From the NCBI GenBank assembly GCA_028671895.1, contig CM053809.1, forward strand, positions 5,811,501 to 5,875,500: a DNA stretch of 64,000 nt, read 5' to 3'. The position numbers and the translations under genes are program-made. This document shows, piece by piece, positions 1 to 10,690 of this stretch (position 1 is its first letter; each line of letters opens with the position of its first letter). Below the pieces are notes generated by a model. The model did no database searches, had not been told where the DNA came from, and was given only the letters and a program-made list of their open reading frames with translations. This DNA is from Oenanthe sinensis. Its lineage: Eukaryota; Streptophyta; Magnoliopsida; Apiales; Apiaceae.

Positions 1-150
1 CAGTTCTAGTATCATGTCGGTGCAACTATACTGGTATATATCTTATTTATGTATTCCTCAAGTTTTTACCAGATTACCTCAGAATGGTTTCCTAATGCTT
101 TTTGCCTTGTGTAACTTCCTCATTTTGTTACATCCTTGTTGTGTTTTTAG

Positions 151-3100
151 AATCAAGGCTGTTTTTTAAGCAACCAACTAGCTGGCGACCTCATATTTCA
201 AGGGACGTTTTGATCTCTGTTGCATCTGAAATGTCAAAGCAAACTCTTGTATCAAATGGAAGAGTCCCTCAACTTCCTGTTCAGGTTCTGAGATATATCA
301 TATTTGCATATATGTTCATATACATAATACTTTGTTGCTCTGAATTGGTTCGAAGACACATCCTATCGTCAAACTTGATATGTTTCAAAATTGGCAACAT
401 GTGGCTTATTATTATTTTTCGAGACCGATACAGAAAAATGTCATCATTTTTTAATAAAGAAGCATATTGCATATAATTATAGTAATATACATAAAAAAAT
501 AATACTTGGATGAAACATGATTTTGTGAAACACTTTGCAAATTACAGATGATCTTTCTTTAAAAATATTTTTAATGTAGCACTGGTACTACATTTTTGAG
601 ATTGTGTTTAGACAATATGTATGTACTCCACTTGTTAAAACTTATTTTCAGGAGTATGGTTAATCTGTATTAATACTTAATTATAAGATACAAACACTCC
701 TCCGGTTACACTTTTAACCGTGGAATTAATTTAGTATATGAAAAAACACTAAATCGTAACAGTTATTAATTTTTAATAGTAATATCCGTGTACATGAACG
801 TAACTTAATAAATTTGAATATTTTACTATGTCCTACTATGTTATATAAATTATGGGCGGATTTCTATTATTGGTATGCGTCATACCAATGCCGTGCTGAT
901 GTGGTGTCTTCTCTCTCTTTTTTTTAATCCCCAGTTCACCGCCTTTGTGGTCTTGCAGTTGGTCAAAGTGTCTAATTTATAGTCCAAGGATCTAACATGT
1001 AGTAAGTGTTGTGCCATAACGAACGGGCCAAACCGAAGAGTTGGAATAACAATGTTTATATATTATTTTTGTTTTTTTAATCTCCCAACTATAACTCTGG
1101 AATTAAAAGGTATATATTTTCTTCTGTCAGGTATTGACTCTCCAAGCTTCCAATTTGACATCTGAAGACCTAACAATGACAGTACTTGCTCCGGCCTCAT
1201 TTATGCAACCTCCTTCTGTACTGTCCCTAAATGACTCTCCGACATCGCCTTTGAGTCCTTATGTTGGTTCTTCTGGGTCTGCTGGCAGAGTTCAGCAGAC
1301 GAGCTCGCTCCCATCTGTTATTCCCAGTGAGAAACTCTTTGCAGTCTCTGATGTCTTGCCAAGGGGTGATTTGGGTTGTACACACTTGTGGTTGCAGAGC
1401 AGAGTCCCGTTAGGGTAATATATCCCTGGTCCTCGGAGCACAATGCGCACACACACAACACCAACTCTCTCTCTCTCCCCCCCTCCCCCCCCCCCCTCCC
1501 CTCTCTTGCATAGAATAGAATATGATTGTAATATTTTCTGTCTGTATCAGATGTGTTCCTGCCCGATCCACAGCTACAATCAAGCTTGAGCTGCTACCAT
1601 TAACTGATGGCATTATCACGCTAGATTCATTACAGATTGATATTAAGGAGAAAGGTACTCATTAGCTTATTAATACATTATTTTCTTTAAGTTACTTTTA
1701 GATGTTTTGGCATGTTTTTATTGTTTCTGTACTTGCTAATTTGCTAGACATTAGCTAAAACACATGGGCCTGATAAAATGCTAATATTATATACCTTAGT
1801 ATAATCTATGTTTGTACAATCACCACAATTCATGGATGCAATTGATATTTGAACCTTAGCTAAAACACGTGGGATTGAAAAAATGCTAATATTATATTCT
1901 TAGTATAATCTATGTTTGTTCAATCATCACACGTGCAATTGATATTTGCTACTATATCATTATATCTATAGCTACATGAATTTGATACATGTTAATTTTG
2001 GGACTTCTGTTGATAAAGGTGATGCTCAAAGTTGTAGTAACTACCGGGGCATCAAATTACTGAGTCACACAATGAAACTCTAGGAACGAGTTATTGACAG
2101 TAGGATTAGGAGGGTAGTTGAAATTTCAGCGAATCAATTTGGTTTCATGTCTGGCAGGTCGACGATTGAGGTGGATTATCTAATTCGGTGTCTTATGGAG
2201 AAATATCGCGAGCGTCGTAGGGATCTTCATATGGTGTTTATAGATCTTAAAAAGGCTTATGATAGTGTATCACGAGAGGTTATTTTGAGATGTTTGGAAG
2301 CTAAAGGGTACCACCATTATATATTCACGTCATACAAGATATGTACTCAAGAGTAGGGACATGTGTTAGAATGCCAATAGGAGATACTGAATATTTTCCG
2401 GCCGGTTGAGATAGGACTACATCAAGGTTCGGTTTTAAGTTCTTTCCTATTTGTAGTTATTTTAGATATTCTTACTCGTGACATTCAAGATAATGTTCTT
2501 TGGAGTATGCTTTTTGCTGATGACATTGTTTTAGTTGCGAAGTCGAAGTCGAGGAGTGAGGTTAATGCGAGATTAGAATAGTGGCGAGCAACATTAGAGG
2601 TTAAAGGATTGCGTCTGAGCAGAGGTTAAAGGATTGCGTCTGAGCCGTTCTATGATAGAGTATCTCTATGCTAATTTTAGCGGAGAGGATACTGAAGATA
2701 ATGTTGTCGTTTGCATTGTAGATAATAGGGTTCTGCAGACTAATAGTTTCAAGTACCTAGGTTCTATTGCACAGAGTAACGGAGATATTACTGAAGATGT
2801 TTGGAAAGGGTAGTTTTTGTCATCAGCAGTAACACCCATTCTTCGCATAACAGATGAAACAAGCTCATCTAAACTTTCCGCACCAAGATTGAATCGATGT
2901 ACACGTCCCTTATGATCCTCATGTGCCTAATGATGTTTTCTGACAACCGTTAGGGTGGAGTCTATTCCTAAAAAAGTTAGGGAGGGGCGCCTGCGTTGGT
3001 TTGGACACGTCCGATGTAGACGGTCATTAGCCGCAGTTAGAAGGGGTTGAGAGTATTTCTATTCTGGGGAAGAGAAATAAACCTTACGGGTGACATGACC

Positions 3101-3653
3101 TTAGATTGGCCGATTGGCTTGGCGCCGCCGCATTCGGGTGGTTGAAGTTCTTACTGGTCTATATTTTTCCGAATATTAATTATCAACCTATACGTACTGT
3201 TTATAATTGTCTACGTGGTATTATTATATTTATATTTAGCACTCACTATATTATTGTACACAAAGCTGAGGTCTTCACGGAAATAGCCTCCCTGAAACAG
3301 CCTCCCTGCGCTATTTTTTGGAGTAGGGGCATGGTTTGTGTACATCTTACCCTCCTATATTGGGTATGTTTGGTTTGGCTTGGTTTGTTGACTTGTTATT
3401 CTTTTATAATGTTGGTCGTTATGTTGCAATAAAATCTTCCTCAGTTGTTTCCAACTTTCCGTTTTTTAAAACTTGCCTGCCTTCAAACTCTGTTTCTATA
3501 CATGTATATAAATCAGGATCTTTTATCTATATTATGTCTATGAAAATTACTGAAAACTTGGAATCACATTCTGGTATGACAGGTCAAACTTATATTCCTG
3601 AGTATTCATTGAAGATAAATGCAACATCCAGCGTTGCCACAGGGATCAAATAG
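151..3653 (+). CDS. 3' end of a host gene (four exons), TRAPP-subunit-like C-terminus
   Basis: Four exons can be joined with intact GT-AG borders and phases: 151-284, 1131-1414, 1551-1654 and 3583-3653, ending in TAG at 3651-3653. The gene enters from the left, so its start is outside the window. The encoded tail (about 197 residues) has a Ser/Pro-rich linker in exon 1131-1414 (SPTSPLSPYVG-like) followed by a hydrophobic beta-rich segment running over three exons (LGCTHLWLQ, then LELLPLTDGIITLDSLQID, then YIPEYSLKINATSS). This last part is laid out like the C-terminal beta-sandwich of TRAPP vesicle-tethering subunits of the Trs65/TRAPPC13 kind, which would make it a Golgi or endosomal trafficking protein. 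The conserved-plant-gene reading is strong because phases and borders fit; the TRAPP link is from pattern memory and weak. No in-frame stop or frameshift is seen in the exons, so the gene may well be functional. Confidence 0.8.
285..1130 (+). other. Intron of the host gene
   Basis: The donor is CAG|GTTCTG at 284/285 and the acceptor is TTCTGTCAG|GTA at 1130/1131. The intron is AT-rich with scattered T-runs and is phase 0. I see no transposon end or coding similarity inside it. The short forward reading frame that starts upstream of 151 merely reads through the exon into this intron. Confidence 0.75.
1415..1550 (+). other. Short intron with an extreme C/T tract
   Basis: The donor GT is at 1415-1416 and the acceptor AG at 1549-1550. 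Between about 1465 and 1507 lies an almost pure pyrimidine tract (CTCTCTCTCTCC followed by long C-runs). It ends about 45 bases before the acceptor and could act as an unusually strong polypyrimidine tract. Confidence 0.75.
2021..3365 (+). mobile_element. RTE-type LINE remnant inside the last intron
   Basis: A decayed non-LTR reverse transcriptase lies in the last intron (1655-3582) of the host gene, in the same direction. Recognisable blocks in order are SCSNYRGIKLL near 2030, QFGFMSGRST near 2135, MVFIDLKKAYDSV near 2232, a GLHQGSVLS block near 2415, the catalytic FADDIVLVA near 2513, the C-terminal GRLRWFGHVR near 2990 and LAWRRRIRV near 3117. The order and wording are typical of plant RTE-clade LINEs. 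The 3' tail near 3265-3362 (AAACAGCCTCCCTGC, then a GTGTACATCTTACCCTCC-like block) is the common end of these elements. Frameshifts and stops break the ORF; a piece repeated near 2600-2645 is a small local duplication. 5' truncation is usual for LINEs and no endonuclease domain is seen. Confidence 0.85.
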
Positions 3654-4243
3654 CAGGGTTTGTTTTCTGGTCTACTAATGCTGAAGTTGCAGATTGCCAG
3701 TGGGATATCTAAGGTCGATAACAGCAATATTGGTTATTGTGGTGTTGAAAAATAGATTGAGTTTATTTCAATTGTTTACTCGAGGCTTGAAGATACCATT
3801 TGCTGATTTGCTAATACCCTATTGTAAATGTGGCGCAACATTGAACTTCAAAAATCAGGGCGTAGCATGTGCCTTATAGATAGAAAGTGGGTAGGGAATC
3901 CTATATCAGTCAATGTCAAAACACAGAATTATACCTTATTTTGTAAACCAAAACACAGAATTGTTTTTATAGATGTTCTGTAAGGAGGAATAGTTGGAAG
4001 TGTCCCTTTTTCTACTGATGAAGTTGGCTTGGCCGAATTTGAAAGTTTGTGTTAGCACAAGGTGGGAGCCAAAAGACAATGTTAATTGTTGGGATGAGCA
4101 TCACACTGTGACTGCTCCAAATCTGATTAAACATGTCTGAACATCATTAATGAAGTTTGTAGCCTTGTAATACATTAAATTTTAGTCTTTATTTTTTATT
4201 TGCTACTCTCCTAATGCAATTTTTTTATTAATATATTTATTTA
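3654..4243 (+). other. Probable 3' UTR and downstream flank
   Basis: This follows the TAG stop of the host gene. It is less AT-rich than the sequence further right and contains no coding similarity. Candidate poly(A) contexts (AATGAA, AATACA followed by T-rich sequence) occur at 4150-4200. The true cleavage site cannot be fixed without transcripts. Confidence 0.45.
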
Positions 4244-4728
4244 GGGGGTGTATTAAGTCCTGATTTCACTGTATTTTTTTTGGATTTTAAAAATCTGAGG
4301 GTATTCAATTAAGATTTTAAATAATACTTTAAAATATGAGCTATTCAATTAGGATTTTAAACCATATTTTTAAAATACAGGGGTATTTAATCGGAATTTT
4401 AAATAATATTTTAAAATTTGGGGTATTCAATCTAGATTATTATTAATTTATTAAAATATAGGGCTATTCAAAAACATTTTAACAATGGATTTTAAAGATT
4501 CATGGATTCTATTGGATTTTTCTATGTATTTTTTATTTTTCAAAATCTCACATAAATATAAGAGATTATACTGGATTCAACATCAAATTTATGTGAAATT
4601 TTAAATCAAATATAATTAGAGATTATACTGGATTGATCATCAACTTTACGTGAAATCTTAAATCAAATATAATTAATAAAAATATTTGGATTGTTAATAA
4701 TCTTTTAAATCAAAATTGAATACACCCC
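4244..4728. mobile_element. MITE with 41-bp internal tandem repeats
   Basis: The element starts GGGGGTGTATT and ends AATACACCCC. The imperfect terminal inverted repeats run about 22 bases. A TA dinucleotide sits on both sides (4242-4243 and 4729-4730), fitting a Tc1/mariner-type target duplication, although the ends do not match canonical Stowaway. Inside, a TATTCAATTxxGATTTTAAA unit repeats at 4302, 4342, 4384, 4424 and 4465, a period of 40-42 bases. A second direct repeat of 57 bases starts at 4561 and 4618. No coding capacity is seen. Confidence 0.7.
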
Positions 4729-5289
4729 TAATTTAATCTTTGAATTTATACCGTCCCGGCGCTGTAAATGAAGAAAGGTGGCATTTTAACCTGTTTTGGT
4801 TAGCCATGGTTTGATCTCGGGGCTTGTTTTCGTGTGACCTAAGCTTGCATTAATCACTGTAATTGTATTAAAAAAAAGATGTATTACTCCATCCGTCCCG
4901 GTTTATCTATTTAGTGGCACATTGATAAACTGACTTTTGTGCCATAAATAATCTCTTACTTTTATTAATATAGAGGTTATATTTATTAATAGCGATAAAT
5001 TAATCACTTCATATGTTAGTTTGTTTATGTTTTCAATATTATATTAGCATATATTTACGTAAAAAAAAACTAATATTTTCAATATCTTTTCTATACTCAA
5101 GTGAGTATATTAAAAAATCACTCTCATTACCTTCCCTTTCTTTTTTAATATATAAATATTTGAGTAAAAGTTTCGTAAAGTTAATTTTAGATAACTTACC
5201 TAAAGTCACTAATATTTTGAGTATAAAAAATGGATGACATTTTTGTAATAATAGAATCTTCCCCCTTATATTTACAAAAACAACTTTGA
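4729..5289. repeat. AT-rich spacer with a Stowaway-like terminus at 4887
   Basis: After TA at 4885-4886 the sequence CTCCATCCGTCCCG (4887-4900) matches the CTCCCTCCGTCCC type end common in plant MITEs, followed by GGTTTATCTATTTAG, a usual continuation. I cannot find the opposite inverted end, so only one end survives or the element is truncated. The rest up to 5289 is AT-rich and shows no gene. Confidence 0.4.
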
Positions 5290-6572
5290 TATTGTATTAT
5301 AAATATTTTTATCAATAATAAATTAAAATTTGGCATACTAGAATTTTAAAATTAAATATAAAAAATAGGTTTTATTAATAATATAAATAAATGAGACACA
5401 CACAACAAAAAGATAATTATATTATATTATAAAATAAATATAAATATATTTAACATTACCAATATAAATTTGTATAATTATATTTAAAATAATGTTATTA
5501 CACCAATAAAAGTACCATTGTAAACATTAAATAAAATTATAAAAATTCATAATTCATCATTTAATATACTACAAATAACATCCTCTCTTAATTAATTCAT
5601 ATTTTTTTATTTTCATCAATCATGAGTTAAAATTTGATATGTCAAAATTTAAAATAAGAATATCAAAATACATTTCATTAATAATATAAATAAATAAAAA
5701 TATACACATCAAAGAAATAATTATATTGTAAAATAAATAACATAAATATATTTAACATTAGAAAGATAAATTTATATAATTATATTTAAAATAACATTAC
5801 TACACTATTAAAATCAATCATTATAAACATCAAATAAAATCATAAAAAACTCATAACTCATATTAACATTTTCTCTTAATTAATTTTTAATTTTTTAATA
5901 TTTTCATTAATAATAAGTTAAAATTTGATATATCAAAATTTAAAAATAAATATACAACAAAACAAATTTATCATTTAGTATAAAAAATAACATCTTTCCC
6001 TAATAAGTTAATTTATTAATTTACTTATATTATCTTAAAACCTAAACCCTAAACTTTAACTAATATTTTACTTAAATAACATTACAAAGATACATTTATA
6101 TAATTATATTTAAAATAGCATGAGTATACTGTTAAAAGCAATCATTATAAACATCAAATAAAATTATAAGAAACTCATAGCTCATAATAACATATCTTCT
6201 CTTAATTAGTTTTTAATATTTTAATATTTTCATGAATAATGAGTTAAAATTTGATATATAAAAATTTAAAAATAAATATATAACAAAACAAGTTTATCGC
6301 TCAGTATAAAAAATAATATCTTTTCCTTATTAATTTATTTGCTTGTATTATCTTAAACCCTAAACTCTAACCAATATTTTTACTTGAATAACATTAAAAA
6401 TATAAATTTATTTAATTTTATTCAAAATAACGTTAATGTGTATTAAAAACAATCATTATAAATATAAAATAAAATCATAAGAACAAATAGCTCTTGGTAA
6501 CATATCTTCTCTTAATCAATTTTTGATTTTTAATATTTTCATGAATTATGAGTTAAAATTTGACATATTAAA
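5290..6572. repeat. AT-rich tandem array, unit about 300 bp, left part
   Basis: A block reading (GAG)TTAAAATTTGATAT(A)TCAAAATTTAAA recurs near 5321, 5628, 5917, 6241 and 6551, spacing roughly 290-325 bases. Between them further shared blocks recur in the same order (TTTATATAATTATATTTAAAATA, ATCATTATAAACATCAAATAAAAT, CTCATAACTCATA). Two units carry telomere-like CCTAAACCCTAAAC or AAACCCTAAACTC stretches near 6042 and 6355. The copies are diverged, so this is an old array. Element X interrupts it at 6573 and it resumes at 10174. Confidence 0.7.
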
Positions 6573-6753
6573 TGCTAGGAAATAAACACTGATGCTGTCA
6601 GAGAATAATAGAACATAGTTTACAATGCTGACATCATCAGAGAATAAGAAAACTGTCGGTCAGAGTTTACTCTAACATAGATGCTCAAATCAGAAAATGA
6701 CAACCGACAGATTTTATCAATTAGAGTTTGTGAAGGAAATAGTCAAATCAGAA
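6573..6753 (+). repeat. Truncated 5' LTR of X
   Basis: It begins TGCTAGGAAATAAACACTG and matches 9666-9846 with scattered substitutions up to GAAATAGTCAAAT. After about 6753 the sequence switches to internal coding sequence without the remaining 330 bases of the LTR. The promoter and polyadenylation part of this copy is therefore missing. Confidence 0.75.
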
Positions 6754-6762
6754 GAAGCAAGT

Positions 6763-9653
6763 GAAACCAGCAGGAATAAGGGGTACAACCCACAATAACC
6801 TTCAACTCAAAGGGTTGAAGAAGTTGTTAATGCCCTTGACACACAAGAATCATCCAATCAAAGTTTCGATGCAGGCACAACATCTCTCAATGAAGATTCT
6901 GTTATTACTGATGCTGATTAGACAAACTCTGAGACCATTCCATTGACAATCTCTGATGCTATCATGGTGCAACCACTTTCTACACAGCCAAGGAGACACC
7001 ATCAACATCAACAAAAACTCAAGGTATAAACTCTGATTTTTCTTCAGAATTTGCATTCTCTGATAGTATAAGTTCAGATTTTAACTTTCCTATTTTAACT
7101 ACTGGGATGACCATGGATAGTCTTGAAAAGGGTACCCCTATTCATGTGACTACAAATATCCTTTTTCAACCACCTCTTATTTCTGTAGGACATTGTGTGT
7201 TGAGCCTTTCTAGTGAGTCTGAGGTAAAATATGTTAAAAACATAATTAATAATGAGAGGCAGACATTTGATCTGGAAAAATGAGAGATAGAATTGAGAAA
7301 GAAATCAGTTACTTCTAGCGAGCAAAATCTAACTATTAAAAGTTATGATATGTGTGGTGTGAGAAGTAATGAGATTAATTTAAAAGAAAAGAGTGATTTA
7401 GGATGTTTTGTTACTTTTGCAGGTACTCAGAATTTATCAGTCCCCATAAACTCTGAACTTCCAATATCTGATAAAGCCATAAACTCTGATGGAGAGGACA
7501 CAGACTCTGATGAGCCAATTTTTACTGATGAAGAAGTTACATATTTGTCAATTACCTTCACTCAAAGGTATAACACAAAGAAATGGCCTGTTGACTCCTT
7601 TAATGCTCATGAAAGGTCGAGGATGGCTTATCCTGATTACATGGTGGTGGAAAAGCTCAAGGGAGAAATTGAAGCTGCCTTGGATTAAGAAGGTGTCAAA
7701 AGAGATTTAAGCTCAAAAGAAAAACCATCAAATGAAGATCTTCTCAATTCTCACACACAATCTATCTGGGATATGTCTTGGAAATACACAAATGAAGACA
7801 TCTCTTGGCCCCATGTTCATGAATTGATCAACAAAGCTGGCAAGGAAATAAACTCCGAGGAGATGAATTTTTTTTTGAAAGTTACTAATGTATTATCCAA
7901 GGGACTTTACAATGAAGTTTGTGATCTAAAAGAATCTATCAATAAAACTACTGCATCTGTTCAAATTGCTGTTACAACATCTCAAAATGCTCTGGAATTG
8001 AAGTTCAAGAATATTTCAGCAAAACAAGATGCTTTGGAAGTCAAGGTTGATAATCTTTCCACTACTGTCAATTCTATGTAGAACATGCTTCATACAATTG
8101 TAGAGATTCTTACAGACAGAAAAGGCAATGATGTCAGAAAGGGGGAGAAGGTGTCTACAAACAAATGCAAGAAGGATGATGTACAAAAAGATGATAAACA
8201 CGATGATGAAGATTAAAAGGAGTCATAAGGTTGAGAATCAAACTCTAAAGTAGCAAACTCTGACTGGACAAACTCTGACAACCTTCAAACTATGATGACA
8301 TCAAAGTCTGAGATAAACTCTGACAAGAAAACTCTGATAGATGCAGACTTGGAATTGGCAAAAAGGCTTGAAGAACAAGAGAAGCCTGAAAAAATTAAAG
8401 AATAAAATCTAAAAGATGCAGAACTGGCAAGAAAACTTTTTGAAGAAGAAAATCCATGAATGGATCCAGTTGCTGTAGAGGAAGAATTAAAGAAATTTGG
8501 TACTGACAATGCTCAAGTCCAGAAGAAAAGGAGAAAATATGTGAAAAAGACACCAGCTCAAAAGAAGAAAATTGTTCAAGTAAAGAAAACTGTTACTGAT
8601 TCTATTCAAGCAAAATTTGTTGAAATTCAAGCAAAGCCTGTTGAAATTCAAAAGCCAATCATTCAAGCAAAACCAACTCCTACAATCCAAACAAGGTCAA
8701 CTTCAATTAAGAAAAAAGCTCCAGCTAAATCAAAAACTTCTCTTACTACGTCAGGAACAACATTTCTCCCAGGTGGATCTAGCTTTGTTGATGAGGAAGA
8801 AGAATAACAATCTCTGATCAGAAAGAAAAAGCCTGATCTTCTGTGGACAAAAACTCAAACTCTGACTCTCAATGTCAGAATTGGTAAAAACAAGGGTGGT
8901 ATTGGTGATCACCAAGCCAAAGTCTACAAGGGTGAAGCCAATGTTTTCGGAGATCCTTTTTCTTTGAAAGACCAACCTGATGAAAATTTGACACAAGAAT
9001 ATCTCGACAAATTGATATCTGTTAATATAGCGAAGGATATTTTTGATGGTGCTCAAGCCAATGAGAAACTATTATATTTCTTGGAGAATGGAAGAGTTTT
9101 GAAAATTACTTAGGAAGATCTGATCCACAAAGCATCTAAAGAACTTGAACATGTTCTTTATCTTCTCAATGATGAAAATGAAGCTACTTCCAGGTGGGTA
9201 AAAATATTTGAAGGAGTAATCAATGAAAAGAAGAAGAATGATAGGCTGTTGATGATGAACTCTGAAGAATACAAACCTGGTTATTTGCTTGAAGATGAAA
9301 CATAAAAAGAAATGGTCAAAGGGGATGCAAAGGTAAAAATGATGTTAGGTATTCCTACACTTATACTAAATCCTGATGGATAAAAAGCCTGTTGCATTCC
9401 TCTAGATGAAAGGATGTAGAGATCATCAATTTATAACTTGAGAGCTGCTATATTTCAAATTGATGACTCTTTTGATCAAATGAAAGATCTCAAAGAAAAG
9501 TTAGTTGAATTGCTGAAAAATGCTGAAAAAGAACTGTTGGACAATTTTCTAAAGGAAGAATTTTCTTACAGAAGGATTTAAATCAAGAATGAAGATTCAA
9601 ACTCTGATGAATTTGTCATAAGTAAAATTTATGTTTTACTTCATAAAGAATAA
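6763..9653 (+). pseudogene. Long 3' ORF of X (envelope-like region C-terminal type), stop-riddled
   Basis: From about 7023 to the final TAA at 9651-9653 a single reading frame runs for about 877 codons without any indel, broken by 14 stops (7281, 7686, 8079, 8214, 8223, 8229, 8403, 8457, 8805, 9111, 9303, 9378, 9417, 9579). Upstream of about 7000 the sense frame is shifted. The product is acidic and Ser/Asp-rich at first, with many Asn-Ser-Asp motifs. A coiled-coil-like stretch follows at 7880-8075, a lysine-rich basic region at 8515-8740, and a more folded-looking C-terminal part from 8820. The stop codon abuts the polypurine tract. Its position just before the 3' LTR matches the envelope-like ORF of Sireviruses. 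No transmembrane segment is obvious. The function is unknown. Confidence 0.65.
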
Positions 9654-9665
9654 ATTGGGGGAGAT
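9654..9665 (+). other. Polypurine tract of X
   Basis: ATTGGGGGAGAT lies directly before the TGTTAGG start of the 3' LTR. This is the usual plus-strand primer of copia-type elements. Confidence 0.8.
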
Positions 9666-10173
9666 TGTTAGGAAATAAACACTGATGCTATCAGAGAATA
9701 ACATAACAGAGTTTACATTGCTGACATCATCAGGGAATAAGGAAGCTGTCAGTCAGAGTTTACTCTAACAGAGAATGCTCAAATCAGAGAATGACAACCG
9801 AAAAAGTTTATCAATCATAGTTTGTGAAGGAAATAGTCAAATTAGAATTTGAATATGATAGTGAAGAAGGAATCCAAATACAAGTCTATTGCCTTATTGT
9901 AGCTATTCTTTTCATAATCTGTTTTGTAATTGAATTATAACTGTGTCTATATAAACACAGACATATGTTAACATTATTGTAACTTTCAAGTCTTATTTTT
10001 CATAAACTAGCAGCTCTTGAAAATAGTGAATTTCTTGAGATAGTTTTGTATTCAAGTTCATTATCATTAATACAAAACAGTATTTCTTTTTATATACTTG
10101 TGTTCATAATCGATTTACTTGATACCATTATATTCAACCCCCCTTCTATAATAGATACTCATCTGGGAAAACA
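9666..10173 (+). repeat. Complete 3' LTR of X (508 bp)
   Basis: It starts TGTTAGG and ends AAAACA, followed by target duplication TTAAA. A TATA box (CTATATAAACA) lies at 9947-9957, and the C-rich ATTCAACCCCCC motif comes near the end. The first 180 bases pair with 6573-6753. Confidence 0.85.
9947..9957 (+). promoter_or_regulatory. TATA box of the X LTR
   Basis: CTATATAAACA sits about 220 bases before the LTR end, the expected place for the U3/R border. It is a prediction from sequence only. Confidence 0.5.
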
Positions 10174-10178
10174 TTAAA

Positions 10179-10690
10179 ATTTAAAAATAAATATACAACA
10201 AAACGGGTTTACAATTTATTATAACAATAACATCTTTTATTAATTAAATTCTTTGGTTTTATTACCCTAAATCTTGCCTAATATTTTTACTTAGTTTCAT
10301 CAATCATGAATTTTAATTTAAAACCTTAGCTCATAAAAATAAAAATATAACAAAACATGATTTATTAATAATATAAATAAATGAAATTATAGACGAAAAA
10401 CTATATACAGTATACAAAATTCTATAATAAAATAAAGTATATAAATATATCTAACATTATAAAAATAAATTTACGTAATTATGCATAAAATAATATTAGT
10501 ACACTATTAAAAAAGAAACAACTACAAATATTAAATAAATATAAAATAAAACACTTGTCATTAATAATAATATAAAAATGAAAAAAATGATATTTATATT
10601 AAAATAAAAAATAAATTATTTAACATTTTATTTATACATTCTTAAAAGCAACCATTATAAAGATAAAATAAAATATAAGAAACATATATA
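10179..10690. repeat. AT-rich tandem array, right part
   Basis: The array resumes after X with ATTTAAAAATAAATATACAACAAAAC, the continuation of the unit that X split. It decays into AT-rich sequence around 10690. Shared blocks such as AACCATTATAAAGATAAAATAAAAT near 10650 are still visible. Confidence 0.6.

Larger units (their letters stand above)
6573..10173 (+). mobile_element. Element X: Sirevirus-like deletion derivative
   Basis: X is bounded by a 5-bp target duplication TTAAA (6568-6572 and 10174-10178) and sits inside the AT-rich array. Its 3' LTR is complete; the 5' LTR keeps only its first 180 bases. There is no gag, protease, integrase or reverse transcriptase between them, only one long 3' ORF. 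The LTR end (ATTCAACCCCCCTTCTATAAT near 10135-10155) resembles the LTR ends of elements A and G, which places X in the same lineage. It is therefore a non-autonomous derivative or a copy deleted after insertion. Confidence 0.75.

Noticed and set aside
102..476. Single 124-codon gene at the left end
   Set aside because: It merges intron, exon 151-284 and the next intron; only the exon part has conserved sense and proper splice borders.
4302..4470. CRISPR-like array of short repeats
   Set aside because: The 41-bp units are contiguous with no unique spacers, are diverged and sit in a MITE in a plant genome.
5013..5237. 74-codon ORF in AT-rich spacer
   Set aside because: Composition-driven Ile/Ser/Leu/Lys string without homology or context.
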